Source of the DNA: Arabidopsis thaliana | Lineage: Eukaryota > Streptophyta > Magnoliopsida > Brassicales > Brassicaceae | Assembly: GCF_000001735.4 (NCBI RefSeq) | Contig: NC_003074.8 | Location: 11,408,101-11,472,100 of the forward strand | Reading direction: 5' to 3' | DNA: 64,000 bases | Part shown: positions 1-10,040 of the stretch, piece by piece | How the letters are laid out: every line of letters starts with the position of its first letter | Position numbering within the stretch: the first letter of the stretch is position 1 | Made by a program: the position numbers and the translations under genes | The notes under the pieces: generated by a model | Seen by the model: only the letters and a program-made list of their open reading frames with translations | Database searches by the model: none | Told to the model about the DNA's origin: nothing

Positions 1-633
1 AGTTCGGTCGAGTTATACTCGCCGAGCCGCACCCCCTTTCCGACCAACAACTTTGAGATGTGTTGGGACACTTTTAAGAATGTTTTATGGTGTCTGGACG
101 TTGTGAGATGATCCCAAAGGCCTTGGGCGTCCTCCCTTATATAGGGGGCGAATGGATGCTTCCCGAAGCATCACATCCGGTCCTTGCACCCTTCCGAAAG
201 GTCACATCCGTTCCTTGCATCCTTCCGAAAGGTCACATCCGTTCATTGCATCCTTTGGGCGATGCAACCGTTCATTGGTACCTGCTCGACCTTACACCTT
301 TTGGCCGAGACACCTCTTCACCCGTGAGCTACCATAGTCCACCAGCTCGAGTGTCAGCTGACCGGACCACCCAGCTGGGTCAGTACTCGATCAGCTCACC
401 GAGCTCAGTTGAGCTGTCGGTCAGCTCACCTAGCTGAGCTAGCTAGTCTTCCAGCTGGTTTAGCTCACCTAGCTTAGCTAGCTAATTCATCCAGCTTGTC
501 CAACTCACCTAGCTGGTTCAGCTTGATCTTTCTCGTTCTTCCGACTAAGTATTTTAGTCCGTTCCTCGACCATGATCTCATTTTCTCCTAAAACAAACCG
601 GCCTCTTTATGAACGAGGGACGCGGTCATTACA
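1..633 (-). mobile_element. Partial LTR of a Ty3-type element, minus strand
   Basis: Read on the minus strand this starts with TGTAATGACCGCG at 633. It carries short tandem repeats containing CTTTCGGAAGG, then a TATATAAG box at 136-143, in the same order as the LTRs of the Ty3 element at 8818-16299. It is a diverged relative of that LTR and is cut by the left window edge. No polypurine tract precedes position 633 on the minus strand, so it is more likely a 5' LTR (element body to the left of the window) or a solo LTR than a 3' LTR. Confidence 0.75.
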
Positions 634-795
634 AATACAAGTATAACGATAATACTGTGAATACAGGGAAATACTAGGATTTGACAATAATACCGAGCAT
701 ACAGGAGAATACTAGGATTAGACGATAATACTGAGAATACAGGAGAATACTATGATTTGACGATAATACTGGAAATACAAGTATAACTATTGAAG
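634..795. repeat. Minisatellite, about 36-bp unit with GATAATACTG core
   Basis: About four imperfect units contain GATAATACTGAGAATAC followed by AGGAGAATACTAGGATT. The array directly abuts the LTR at 633, so the LTR appears to have inserted into it. The same unit recurs in inverted orientation at about 2000-2300. Confidence 0.75.
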
Positions 796-1320
796 GATAT
801 TAAAATTTGAATTTATGTTTGTTTCAAACATCAAATATTAAATAGACTATGCAGAGATGAAGAACTCTTAAAAATTAATTAAAACGAATTAAATTAGGGA
901 AAAAAATATATGGTCAATATACATGCTAATAGACTCTAACCTACATATTCGTTATACTTTTAAGCTCACTTTTGATATAAACTCCAACTTAGAATTGAAA
1001 TTATACAATTTTATATATTGTTAACATGTGATTACATTAAACCTTTAGAATTTAATAGTGATAGACTTCCCTCAACTGAACAACTAGATAAATCATTTTG
1101 AAGGATATGTAATATTGCCTAAACTGGAAAACACGAAATATACAACTACGTGGATATTTTGTACAACCAAAAACTAGGGTACAACTAACTCTAAAAAAAC
1201 GGCGTACATGTCTAAATTACTGCGCCCACGTGGAAATCACCTTTACCTCCAAAAATTAACTTTCCCTCCAATTTCAATTTCCCCCCAAATCCAAACAAAA
1301 TTTCCCCCAAAACCAAACAA
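796..1320. other. AT-rich upstream region, no gene seen
   Basis: Non-coding AT-rich DNA between the minisatellite and the GRF gene. I see no clear promoter element. A run of TC dinucleotides begins near its end. Confidence 0.4.
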
Positions 1321-1322
1321 TT

Positions 1323-1385
1323 ATCTTCTCTCTCTCTCTCGAAATTCATTCTCTCTCTTCAAATCATTCTCTCTCTCTCTTCAAA

Positions 1386-1417
<32 letters not shown>

Positions 1418-1490
1418 CTTCTCTCTCTCGTCGGAATTCACTCTCCCTCTCTCTCTCGATCTCAAATCATTCTCTCTCTCTCGAAATTCC
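1323..1490. repeat. (TC)n microsatellite in the 5' leader of the GRF gene
   Basis: Interrupted TCTCTC tracts fill most of this stretch directly upstream of the ATG at 1502. CT-rich leaders are common in plant 5' UTRs. A longer open frame from 1208 runs through the tract, but its N-terminal part is low-complexity Ser/Leu and is probably untranslated. Confidence 0.8.
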
Positions 1491-1501
1491 TTCAATCAGC
1501 T

Positions 1502-1990
1502 ATGGATCGATTGTGTGAGAGTGACCCATGGTATGATGAGATGAAGAGCGCTAAGAGGATAATGCAACAACTAGAAGAAGTCGCAATGATGGAAGAAATT
1601 CCGATAATTTGTCCTTGTGGTGGACGCATCCTTGACATAATCTCTGAGAAAGACGGTGACAAAGGAAAAAGATACTATGAATGCACCGATTATAAGGTAA
1701 ATTGAAGATATCATCAATCTTGTTTTAGAATAATTGATTAAGCAATAAGAATTCATGTTTTGTAGAATGATGGGTTACACATTCAGAAACTTTGGGATAA
1801 AGCTATGGTAGAAGAGGTGAATAGGTTAAGAGAGCAAGTTGATAACCATCACCAAAAGATTCAAAGCTTGGAGTACTCTAACCAAGAAGTGCTTTCGGAG
1901 TTTGATGAGATCCAAAAAAAGATGGGGACTTTGTGGAGAGTGAGGAATTATTGGGTTTGTGTGAACTTAATTTCTGTCTTTGTTTTGTAA
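1502..1990 (+). CDS. GRF-type zinc-finger, coiled-coil protein (two exons)
   Basis: Exon 1 is 1502-1696 and exon 2 is 1766-1990, with a GT-AG intron that keeps frame across the join (TDYK then NDGLH). The predicted protein has about 139 residues. Its N-terminal half has a Cys-rich motif (CPCGG near residue 38, then RYYEC) resembling the small GRF zinc finger of a Brassicaceae-specific family. The middle (LREQVDNHHQKIQSLE) is a coiled coil, and the C-terminus (VCVNLISVFVL) could be a short membrane anchor. GRF fingers bind single-stranded nucleic acid in better-studied proteins; the role of this short plant family is unknown. I chose ATG 1502 because the family-like sequence starts there and the upstream frame is low-complexity. 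The gene lies between inverted minisatellites, so it may belong to a mobile unit. Confidence 0.6.
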
Positions 1991-1994
1991 GACT

Positions 1995-2300
1995 TTTATT
2001 GAGTATTCTCTTATATTCCCAGTATTATCGTTATCAAGTTTTCCATTGTATTCTCAGTATTCCATTGTATTCTCAGTTTTCCCTTGTATTCTCGGTATTA
2101 TCGTTAAATCTTAGTTTTCCCTTGTATTCTCTGTATTATCGTTAAATCTTAGTTTTCTCTTGTATTCTCGGTATTATCCTCAAATCATAGTATTCCCTTG
2201 TATTCTCTGTATTATCGTTAAATCATAGTTTTCCCTTGTATTCTCTGTATTATCGTTAAATCATAGATTTCCCTTGTATTCTCAGTATTATCTTTACATC
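1995..2300. repeat. Minisatellite, about 38-bp unit, inverted copy of the 634-795 array
   Basis: Six to seven units contain TTCCCTTGTATTCTC, GTATTATCGTTAAATC and ATAG. Its reverse complement matches the 634-795 unit, so the GRF gene is bracketed by inverted tandem arrays. Confidence 0.8.
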
Positions 2301-2488
2301 CTAACATATCAAATTCCAATTCATATCCAAATTGAAATCCAAAAAAAAGCATACCAAATTCAAATCCAAACAAAGCAAATTGAAATCCTAAAACCAAGCA
2401 TACCAAATTCAAATCATAAAACCAAACATTCCAAATTCAAATCCTAACAAGTACAACCAAGTTCAAATCCTAACAAGTTCAACCAAAT

Positions 2489-5098
2489 TCAATTTTTGGT
2501 TCTCCGAGTTATCCTTCTTGTGAAGTTTGCTTCCACGGGTTTTGAAGGACCTCCATCCTTCTCTTTTGGGTCCTTCTCTTTCTCTTTCGGGTCCTTCTCT
2601 TTCGGGACACCATCTTTCTCTTGATCCTTCTCTTTCGGGACACCATCCTCCTCTTGATCACCATCTTTCTCTTGAACACCATCCTTCTCTATTGGATCAC
2701 CATCCTTCTCTTGGTCCATCTCTTCTTGATTCTGCAATAGAACGAAGTTATATCAGTATTACACAGGTCTTCTTCCGTTATCACAGTGTTACTCAGTATT
2801 ACGCAATTATCAATACGTACCTTTCTCTCCTCTGCTTTCTGCTCATCCTTGAATGCTTCCAACGATTCAACTCTTTTATCCAAATCTGAAATCATTGTTA
2901 TAATTTCATTCAGCTGGTCTACCATCTTCTTATCCAAGTTTTCAATCATCTCCACAACAGAAACCAAACTCGGAAGTTCTTGTCCACCTACTGCGGGAAT
3001 ATCCTCCGCACCCGCAATCTTTGGTCCTGCGGTGATCTGCAGGGCTTGAATATCCTGCTGGTAGATCTCATCAAACCTGATTAGACGGCTCTCTTTACGA
3101 CGCTTCAACCAACTTTCAACCACCACATCAGCCACGTCAACGTAGTCTTCTTCTTCCGTGATTTTTTTTCATGAGGTCATGCTCCTCAATTCCAGGTGTG
3201 ATGATACAATCAATGACCTGTAAAGATAAACAGTATGAATGAATTATTATAACTAATTAGAATAGCAAACGTTTCATAAAACAGTAAATCTAGGACAACT
3301 AACCTGAGTTATACCCAATTCTGCATAAATGGTATCAAGAGGAAAGCCTTTCAAATGGTTCTTCTTGAACCTCACCTTGCACATCCTAGGACATCCCTCA
3401 TCTGCTCCTGCAATGTCCTCCATAAATGTTTCCCTCAACTGTGGGATTGCCTCGAATGCAAGAAGCTACAGAATAAGAAAACAATATCTAATAACAAATA
3501 GTATTCTACAGTATTATCAGTATTGCAAATAATCACCTATTAATATAAGTTTTAACTAACCTCCATCGGAAGACAGAAACCCAGAACCGACCATACGTAC
3601 TTCTCGTTGTTGGTGACTGAACCATTAAAATGATTCACCGTGTGTGAGATGGTTCCTAACATGTAATCGAAAAAATACCTCCCCCATTGAAAATTTCTAC
3701 AAAACGTGAGATCACTCACAGCCTTGAGGCAAAATTCATCCACTTGAGGTGCCTTATCCCCGGTCTTGATAGGTGCTATGATAATGCTGGTTAAGAAATA
3801 CAAGACCATCATCCTCAACCTTTCTTTTGATCTTTCACCCGCGGGTACCATTCCTATGAGTTTCTTTCTCACGTCTTCGTGTTTCACAACAATATTCTTG
3901 AAATGCTTCTTCTTGAAATCCAAATTTCCCGTATTTTTATACCCAAGTGTATAGTTCTTGCAATTGAAGCCCGATATCAATGCGTGTTCCAATATAACAT
4001 ATTAGATTGGAACGCCATTGACGATGAACCACGCTTCTTTCTTCCTTTCAATGCGCGCCGTGCGAAAAAGGAGCATCCACATCCCCATAAGTCGGTGGTT
4101 TGGGTCTCTTGGCATGTGGAAGATGTGTTGGAAACTCGGATGGTTCTGAAACCATTCCCTCTCGGACTTGCTCATCTCCGGCTCCAACTTATCGAATGTA
4201 GTCAACACTTCGTGAATATAGCACCGAATTGAAAGCTTGATTTTCTTCACGTATTCCGAAGGCGGGAAATACATACTCAGCGGTAGTATTGCTTTTGTTT
4301 CTTCGTCGATCTCCTGCAACAGACATTCATTCATATTACTACCGATGTTACCTAGAATCATACACATAGTACTATCCTAGTACTGACAGTATTACCGAGA
4401 AATCATACACGTAGTTGTTTTCTAGTAATGACAGTATTACCCAGAAACGCATAGGTATATCCTAGTAATGACAGTATTATCCAGAAATCATACACATAGT
4501 TCTATCTTAGTACTACCAATGTTACCCAAAATTCATACACATAGTTATATCCTAGTAATGACAGTATTCTCCAGAAATCATAGTATTATCCTGTTCTACT
4601 AGTTTCATACCATTCAAATACTTGAGAAATACTTACCATTGACGCCGGAATTTCCACTTGATTTTCCACTGCAGTCTCATCATTCATATTCTTATCGGAG
4701 GAGTACTCTTCGCCCAAGGTTGTACTACTATCATTGGAGGACTCTCCTCCGGTAACATTTCCCTCTTCTTCTTTCTCTTCTTCTTCTTTCTCTTCTTCTT
4801 CTTTCTCTTCTTCTTCACTCTCTTCTTCTTCACTCTCTTCGTTCTCATCCTTCTCAGAATTTTCTTCCTCATTGTTGTCAGACTGCTCTCCTTCTTCCAC
4901 TACGGTCGGGATTATGGTCGGAATTGGTTCTTCTTCAACTCCTCCCTCAATTGCGACCGGATTTTGCTCCGTCGCTGATGGCTCCTCTGTCGTTGTCGGA
5001 GGCTCCGTTGTTGCCTTCGTGACAACATCTATTGGCTTTGTTCCTCCGGCTACTCCTCTCTTCCTCTTCTTTAGAGGAGGAATTGTTCTCGGCGCCAT
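2489..5098 (-). pseudogene. DUF1985 (Ulp1-family-associated) gene, decayed, five exons
   Basis: Exons on the minus strand: 5098-4637, 4313-3561, 3465-3304, 3217-2821 and 2731-2489, all with GT-AG junctions. The predicted product is about 671 residues. Exon 1 starts MAPRTIPPLKKRKRG (likely nuclear signal) and has a long Glu/Ser acidic tract. Exons 2-3 encode DUF1985, including EWFQNHPSFQHIFHMPRD, MWMLLFRTARIE, EHALISGFNC and LLAFEAIP. Exon 4 ends in a coiled coil, and exon 5 is a Lys/Asp/Glu repeat ending RRITRRTKN. Two lesions are visible: an in-frame TAA at 4002-4004 directly after GVPI, and one extra A in a run of eight (about 3161-3168) that shifts exon 4. Family members often continue into a C48 Ulp1 protease domain; none is present here. 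DUF1985 genes are frequently carried by Mutator-like (Kaonashi-type) elements. Confidence 0.75.
4370..4600. repeat. Minisatellite within intron 1 of the DUF1985 gene
   Basis: About five imperfect ~45-bp units contain CTAGTAATGACAGTATTA followed by CCAGAAATCATACACATAG. The CAGTATTA core is shared with the arrays at 634-795 and 1995-2300, and with shorter runs in two other introns of this gene (about 3500-3530 and 2750-2815). Confidence 0.7.
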
Positions 5099-5180
5099 TA
5101 GGGTTAGGGTTGGAGAAAATGGCTGGGAAGTTAGGGTTATAGAAGGAGAAGATTAGGATTCAGAAATGAGAGATTAGGGT
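5099..5180 (-). promoter_or_regulatory. Telo-box cluster in the DUF1985 5' leader
   Basis: Directly upstream of the ATG the minus strand carries several AACCCTAA/AACCCTAACCC motifs (plus-strand TTAGGGTT at 5099-5112, 5130s and 5170s). Telo-boxes in plant leaders are associated with genes expressed in dividing cells. The array is too short and imperfect to be an interstitial telomere. Confidence 0.4.
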
Positions 5181-5479
5181 TCTCGTTCTTTGTTGTCGAG
5201 AAGAGAACGAAGAGGATAGGCGTCAAGGAGGTTGAGAAATCGAAAAGGAGAAGTTTCGAATAAGGAGAGTGGAGCGTCGTTGAGGAGTTGAAGTTGAAAA
5301 GAAAAAGAAACCGAAGAAAAATTCGTTTGGAGATATGGGTCGGGTCTGGGTTCGAATAGATCCAGGTTCAGTGTGTAAATGTTTGATTTCGATTAGAGTA
5401 TCTTGGTAAAATCATCACTTTACAAATTTAAATTAAATCAAAAATTGCTTCTGTTTTTTCAGGGAAGATATGAGGTTTT

Positions 5480-7200
5480 CTCTTGACAAAAAAGGAGTTT
5501 CCAACCATTTTCTCGTCTGTTTCTTCACATATCCGTCTGAATAGACCAGTCTGCCTCGGAACCGATTTCCCGTCAAGGTACAATGAACCAGGTGACGTAT
5601 AACCTATTCACGGATTGCCCCGGTGATCAGCTTTCGAATGAATCTAACCACCTCTCAATCAGATACATCTGCTGAGAGTTAAACTATAATCCGTCGGAAT
5701 AGTCCAGCTCGCCTAGGGGCCGATTTCCCAACAAATCACAGAGAATCTCATGAGGAGTAATAAATCAACGGATCGCCCACAGAGTCATCTTTTCGGAAAA
5801 GTCGACCTCGCCTTAATCTAAGATATATGATGAGATATATAAACGTTTATCTCAGGCAAGTGCAGTTTGTCACAAGATCCAACTCTATAAAACCAGTCAG
5901 CTTCGGGATCGTTTCCTTGAAACTCCTGATGAAATAAGCTACGATATACCTATCTACAGATTTCCCCGAGATTCAGCTTTCCAAAGAAGCCGACCTTGCC
6001 TCGATCCGAGCGGTCTACTGGGAGTTATTAGGCCTGGGCATAATACCCGAACCAAAAGAACTGATCCGAACCCGATCCGAAAAACCCGATTCGAACCCAA
6101 ACCCGAATTTTTAAAATACCTGAACGGGTCTAAACTTTAAAACCCAAAAAACCCGAACCTGAACCCGAATAGGTACCCAAACATATCTCAAATATAAGTA
6201 CTGTATATATTAATTATATTTATACTTATATATAAAAAATATTAGGATTTTTTTGGATATTTTAGTTATTTTTGTATATTTTTAAATATATTCAAGCAAA
6301 ACAACTCGTGTTCGGTTTTGGGTCGGATTCGGTTCAGGTTCGGGTTCGAGTTTGGGTTTATTTATATATAGAACGGGTCTTAAATTTCTAAACCCGAAAA
6401 ACTCGAACCCAAAATACCTGACCCAAACCCGACCCGAATACCCGAACGCCTAGAGCTAGGAGTTATCATCGCTTCTCTTCACCGGATGCAATCTTTTTGT
6501 CAAACCCGCCGCTGTCAGAACAACCAACTTCAAAACAAAATTCCAGGCGATCTAGAAAGCATAACAAGGCGTTTTACCTATCAATCTGAAGATACGAGGC
6601 TTATCCTTCCAACACAATCAACCTCACAAATATCGAAGCTGGGTACTAAGCGTTATCACTGTTTCCACGCAACATATGACATCTGTCAATATCGCAGACT
6701 CGAACTGCGCGAACAACTGGGGTAGAAGGTAGATTCCCAGCGATTCAAAACACATGAAGAGCCCATCTACATATCGTTCTTAATCTCTGAGGCTTATCTT
6801 GCCAACAAGATCTATTTTGCTTCATTCTATGCTGTCTTCCGGGAGTTATAGGCGTTTCTCTCAAGCATGCGTAGTTATCAGACCACATATCCGTCAACAT
6901 CCAATCTGCCAGCTTTCAGATCGATTTCCCGGCGACCTAAAAGGAACCAGGACCCGATCTGCGCATCATTATCTTTCTAAAGAATCCAACTTTGCCTCTT
7001 TTGTTGCAGTCTTGTAAGAATTCTCACAGTTTTTCCGCGACGAGCGCATCCTGGCCGAAACCATAGAGCGGAGTTCCGCTGTTATCAGATCAGCTGCTTT
7101 TTAGATCGATTTCCCGTCGATCTGGTAGAATATCAGAATCAACCTTCACATCATCATGAAGCCCCAAGGCTTATCTTTCTATAGAGACCAATCTCGTCTC
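5480..7200. repeat. Degenerate tandem array, about 185-bp unit, about seven copies
   Basis: A landmark resembling GATCGATTTCCCGTCGA recurs near 5561, 5720, 5904, 6536, 6730, 6925 and 7107. Spacings are about 160-200 bp once the 430-bp hAT-like insertion is discounted. Each unit also shares an AGTT-rich stretch and a segment resembling GCCTCGATCC. Units are strongly diverged. Confidence 0.55.
6029..6458. mobile_element. Non-autonomous hAT-like element with 8-bp target duplication
   Basis: The 430-bp insert is flanked by identical 8-bp direct repeats GGAGTTAT (6021-6028 and 6459-6466), the hallmark of hAT insertions. The ends are imperfect inverted repeats (TAGGCCTGGGCA and, inverted, TAGCTCTAGGCG). 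The interior is ACCCGAACC-type sequence that inverts itself around an AT-rich centre. It interrupts one unit of the 185-bp array and so is younger than it. Confidence 0.8.
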
Positions 7201-7739
7201 TATTGTTGAACTCCTTCTAGGTTGGGGAACCTGCTACATCATCTTTGCTACCATTCTTCGATCGCGTCATTGTTATTCTCACTTGAGATCAGCAACTCAA
7301 AGTTCAACACTATCAACCAAAGATTTCACCGCACCTGACGGGTCGTCAAATGCACTTAAGATCAAGAAGTTATTCATCTTGCTTCCTGTCCAGGAAACAA
7401 CTGAAAAAGTCCTCGATCCATGCCAAGTCTGAAACAGGATTTGGTGTATAGCTAGAGCTTTTGCGAGACATTTTTCGGACGCACCAGAAAGAGTTAAGGT
7501 TCGAGTAAGTACTCTTTGCGAAGATATAATTACAGGGAATCCTATTCTTTAAACGGATTATCGATTGGTGTTAATCTCTATCTGCAAATCTCCTTCAAAG
7601 TTTGCCCAAAATCATCCATACTGCAGAAATCAGGAAACAATGACTCTGCCGCAGCAACTTCAGAGGATCATGGAAGATACATACGACGTCTGATCTAGCT
7701 AGAAACTGCTCGGATGTTTTTCCCGAGCAGGTTATGAAT

Positions 7740-8330
7740 TCTATCTTCTGAAACCCGGTTATACTTAACACCGATGCCCCAGATAAGTTTCTAAACGCTC
7801 GTAAATGACTTAATCAGATCGGGTCGTAACCGTGGGTATTCAAGTCTACTAAAATCCAGTTACTCTAAACACACTGGTACCGAGCTAACCACCTCGGGCA
7901 TGAAAGACAAAGCTTCACCGGAAAACGCTCCAATATATTCACTCCTACAAAAACTCAGTCCTAACTGGTACCGAGCCGATCAACTCGGAAACTAAAACCC
8001 AGTTACCATAAATACTGGTGCCAAGCTTTTGCCTCGGCCGTTTAAGTCCTTCCGACTTAGTCTAGTAAAATCTTGTTGTCATAAACACTGGTGTCAGGAA
8101 AATACAGTTTTTTATCTGCTTTGGTCTTAGTGCTTAGAAATCCAGTTATCCCAAATAACCTGGTACCGAGTCAATCACCTGGGTAACAAAATATACTAAA
8201 CCCAACTTTGACACAGGTAATTTGTACCCCTGTCAACCTCCTCGGGTATGAAAGACAAAGTTTCTTATCGAAATATTCCAAAATATTCATTCAGAATGTG
8301 GATAAAGCCATCCACGCATGTCTTTACATT
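7740..8330. repeat. Second degenerate repeat block near the 3' LTR
   Basis: Short units of the form CCAGTTA...AAACACTGGTACCGAG recur at about 7855, 7950, 7998, 8070 and 8140. A larger unit beginning CTCGGG(C/T)ATGAAAGACAAAG occurs near 7895 and 8243. The block ends in an A-rich tract (8330-8362). I see no coding potential. Confidence 0.55.
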
Positions 8331-8817
8331 AAAAAAAAAATCAAAAAAAAAAAAAAAAAAAATCAGAATAAAATCCAAAACAAAGACATTGTTCGGGAAC
8401 AAACAAATAAGCCTTACTCTAAAAAGACATGAATCAGTCAGTTTAGATGCGAAAGCAGCTGGTTCGGTCACACCATTCATGAAGCTCGTCGCATTAACTC
8501 TTAAACCAACGAGCTGGGGGACTAACTGTTGGGGTCGGATTCCCCCACAAGCAAGACCGAGCCAAACATTCATAAGAATAACAATCACCTTATGGTTAAA
8601 TATATGATAGGCCCCGAGGCTAGAACAAAGCATCTCGGGACCTTATTTGGTCAACTATATCGGAGAGTTCATAGAATGGCTCGGGTGGTAATCCTATGAG
8701 CACAGCCCGAGCTAACCGCGAGAACGCTACCGAAAATATCTATATCGCCTTGGGGGACAATCAACTGAGCTCAATGGATAAGTGTCAAGCGTGCCCCGAG
8801 CCGGTACATACTGTTTG

Positions 8818-10028
8818 TGTAACGCCCACGATCCTCAATAGGATCGTTGGCTAGGACTTGGTCCGAGAGAAGAAGGTGGAGTCTCGGACAAGTGAGAAGG
8901 AGCTGACCATAAGCTCGGACAAAGGGGAAATCATGCATGCTAAGCTAGGATCGTAAAGAAATCAGCTGGGTCAGCTCGCCCAAAGCTCAACTCAGCTGGA
9001 AGGAGTGACGGTTACTCAGGTCGAGTGACAGTCCAGCTCGGGCAGCTGGACGTGTGACGGTTGAGCTCGAGGTAGCTGGACTAGTGACGGTTGAGCTCGA
9101 GGTAGCTGGACAAATGACGGACTAGCTGGGCGGTTATGGGCGAAGAGATACAACGCTTCGGAAAGGTGCAACTCTTCGGAAGGGCGCAACTCTTCGGAAA
9201 GGTGCAACTCTTCGGAAAGGTGCAAGGAACGGATGTGTTGATTCGGGAAGCATCCATTCGCCCCCTATATAAGGAAGGGCGCCCAGGACCATTCCATTCA
9301 CCACAACACACCGAAAACACAAGAAACTCACCATTAAAACTCTTTCCCTCTTGGGAGAATAAATAGTCTTAGGATTCGGTAGCCGGGCTGTGGCCGACAA
9401 TAAAGAAGGAGGGTCGGATCGACCTAACCTCGAGAAGGAAGGTAAGGGATCCTAGACTTTGTGTCTAAGGGTTCTAGGATGTGAGTTAGTAGTCGGATCC
9501 TTTAAAGGATCGACTAGAGGGCTGGGTAGTATCCGGGTCATATGCATCCTACATAAGACTGGGTCCGCGTAGGGATCGGCTGAGGCGGGGACGCGGCTCG
9601 ACGGAGAACCGGCGGGTCTTAACTGACCTGCCGAGAATCGGCCGGACTGATGCGCGATCTTCCCCTCTCTGAATCCTCTCCACGGATCCGAGTAGTGTAT
9701 GGCATATAGAGCTTTGCATGGACTTGCATAAGACTAAGTAAATGAGATTACTTATGGCTCTATCACTTTCAGGAACGAATGGTGATCGTGGGAAGGACTT
9801 GGCTTAGGCGCGAGAGACTCAAGGCCGGGATGATGGGTGGTGATAGTTCGGATAATCTAGGGATCGATTATATGACTTGTAATAGCTTATATGCAAACTC
9901 ATAGGTTGTATCGAATCCTTTGCTTAATCAATAAAGTATCCGATTGTTTGTTTACTCTATTCGTCTCATATATTGAATCACGGAATCATATGGAACGGAT
10001 TAGAATAGGAAAGAACCTCATAAACGGT
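8818..10028 (+). repeat. 5' LTR of the nested Ty3 element
   Basis: It begins TGTAACGCCC and ends near CATAAACGGT; the exact end is uncertain by a few bases because the similarity to the 3' LTR runs to the primer-binding site. It has four tandem copies of an 18-bp unit (CTCTTCGGAAAGGTGCAA, about 9155-9225) followed by a TATA box. Confidence 0.88.
9266..9273 (+). promoter_or_regulatory. TATA box in the 5' LTR
   Basis: TATATAAG lies about 45 bp downstream of the 18-bp tandem repeats. The same box sits at 15537-15544 in the 3' LTR and, inverted, at 136-143 in the related LTR. It is the likely start signal for the genomic RNA. Confidence 0.65.
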
Positions 10029-10040
10029 ATCAGAGCATGC
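10024..10040 (+). other. Primer-binding site (initiator Met tRNA type)
   Basis: GGTATCAGAGCATG directly follows the 5' LTR. It is close to the TGGTATCAGAGC sequence complementary to the 3' end of plant initiator tRNA-Met used by many plant LTR elements. Confidence 0.75.

Larger units (their letters stand above)
5470..8526 (+). mobile_element. 3' non-coding internal region of an LTR retrotransposon
   Basis: No credible ORF occurs in this 3 kb. It consists of degenerate tandem repeats followed by the polypurine-like GAGCTGGGGGACTAAC just before an LTR that starts at 8527. A long repeat-rich spacer between pol and the 3' LTR is typical of Tat/Athila-type Ty3 elements. The pol gene and 5' LTR are absent, so the left part is deleted. 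A hAT-like element sits inside it. Confidence 0.55.

Noticed and set aside
1208-1501. N-terminal extension of the GRF gene to ATG 1208
   Set aside because: The extension is TC-repeat-encoded Ser/Leu; the family-like sequence begins at 1502.
5099-5112. Interstitial telomere
   Set aside because: Only two TTAGGG-type units, lacking the plant TTTAGGG period; treated as leader telo-boxes.
4658-5156. Plus-strand Phe- and Ser-rich frames opposite DUF1985 exon 1
   Set aside because: Shadow of the GAA/GAG acidic tract encoded on the minus strand.
8208-8633. Overlapping frames over the A-rich tract near 8340
   Set aside because: Frames are created by the poly-A run inside non-coding retrotransposon DNA; no domain or codon bias.
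9016-9400. Repetitive minus- and plus-strand frames with HLSEELHLSEEL or KVQLFGKVQLF patterns
   Set aside because: They are translations of the 18-bp LTR repeat; the same happens at 15265-15671 in the other LTR.
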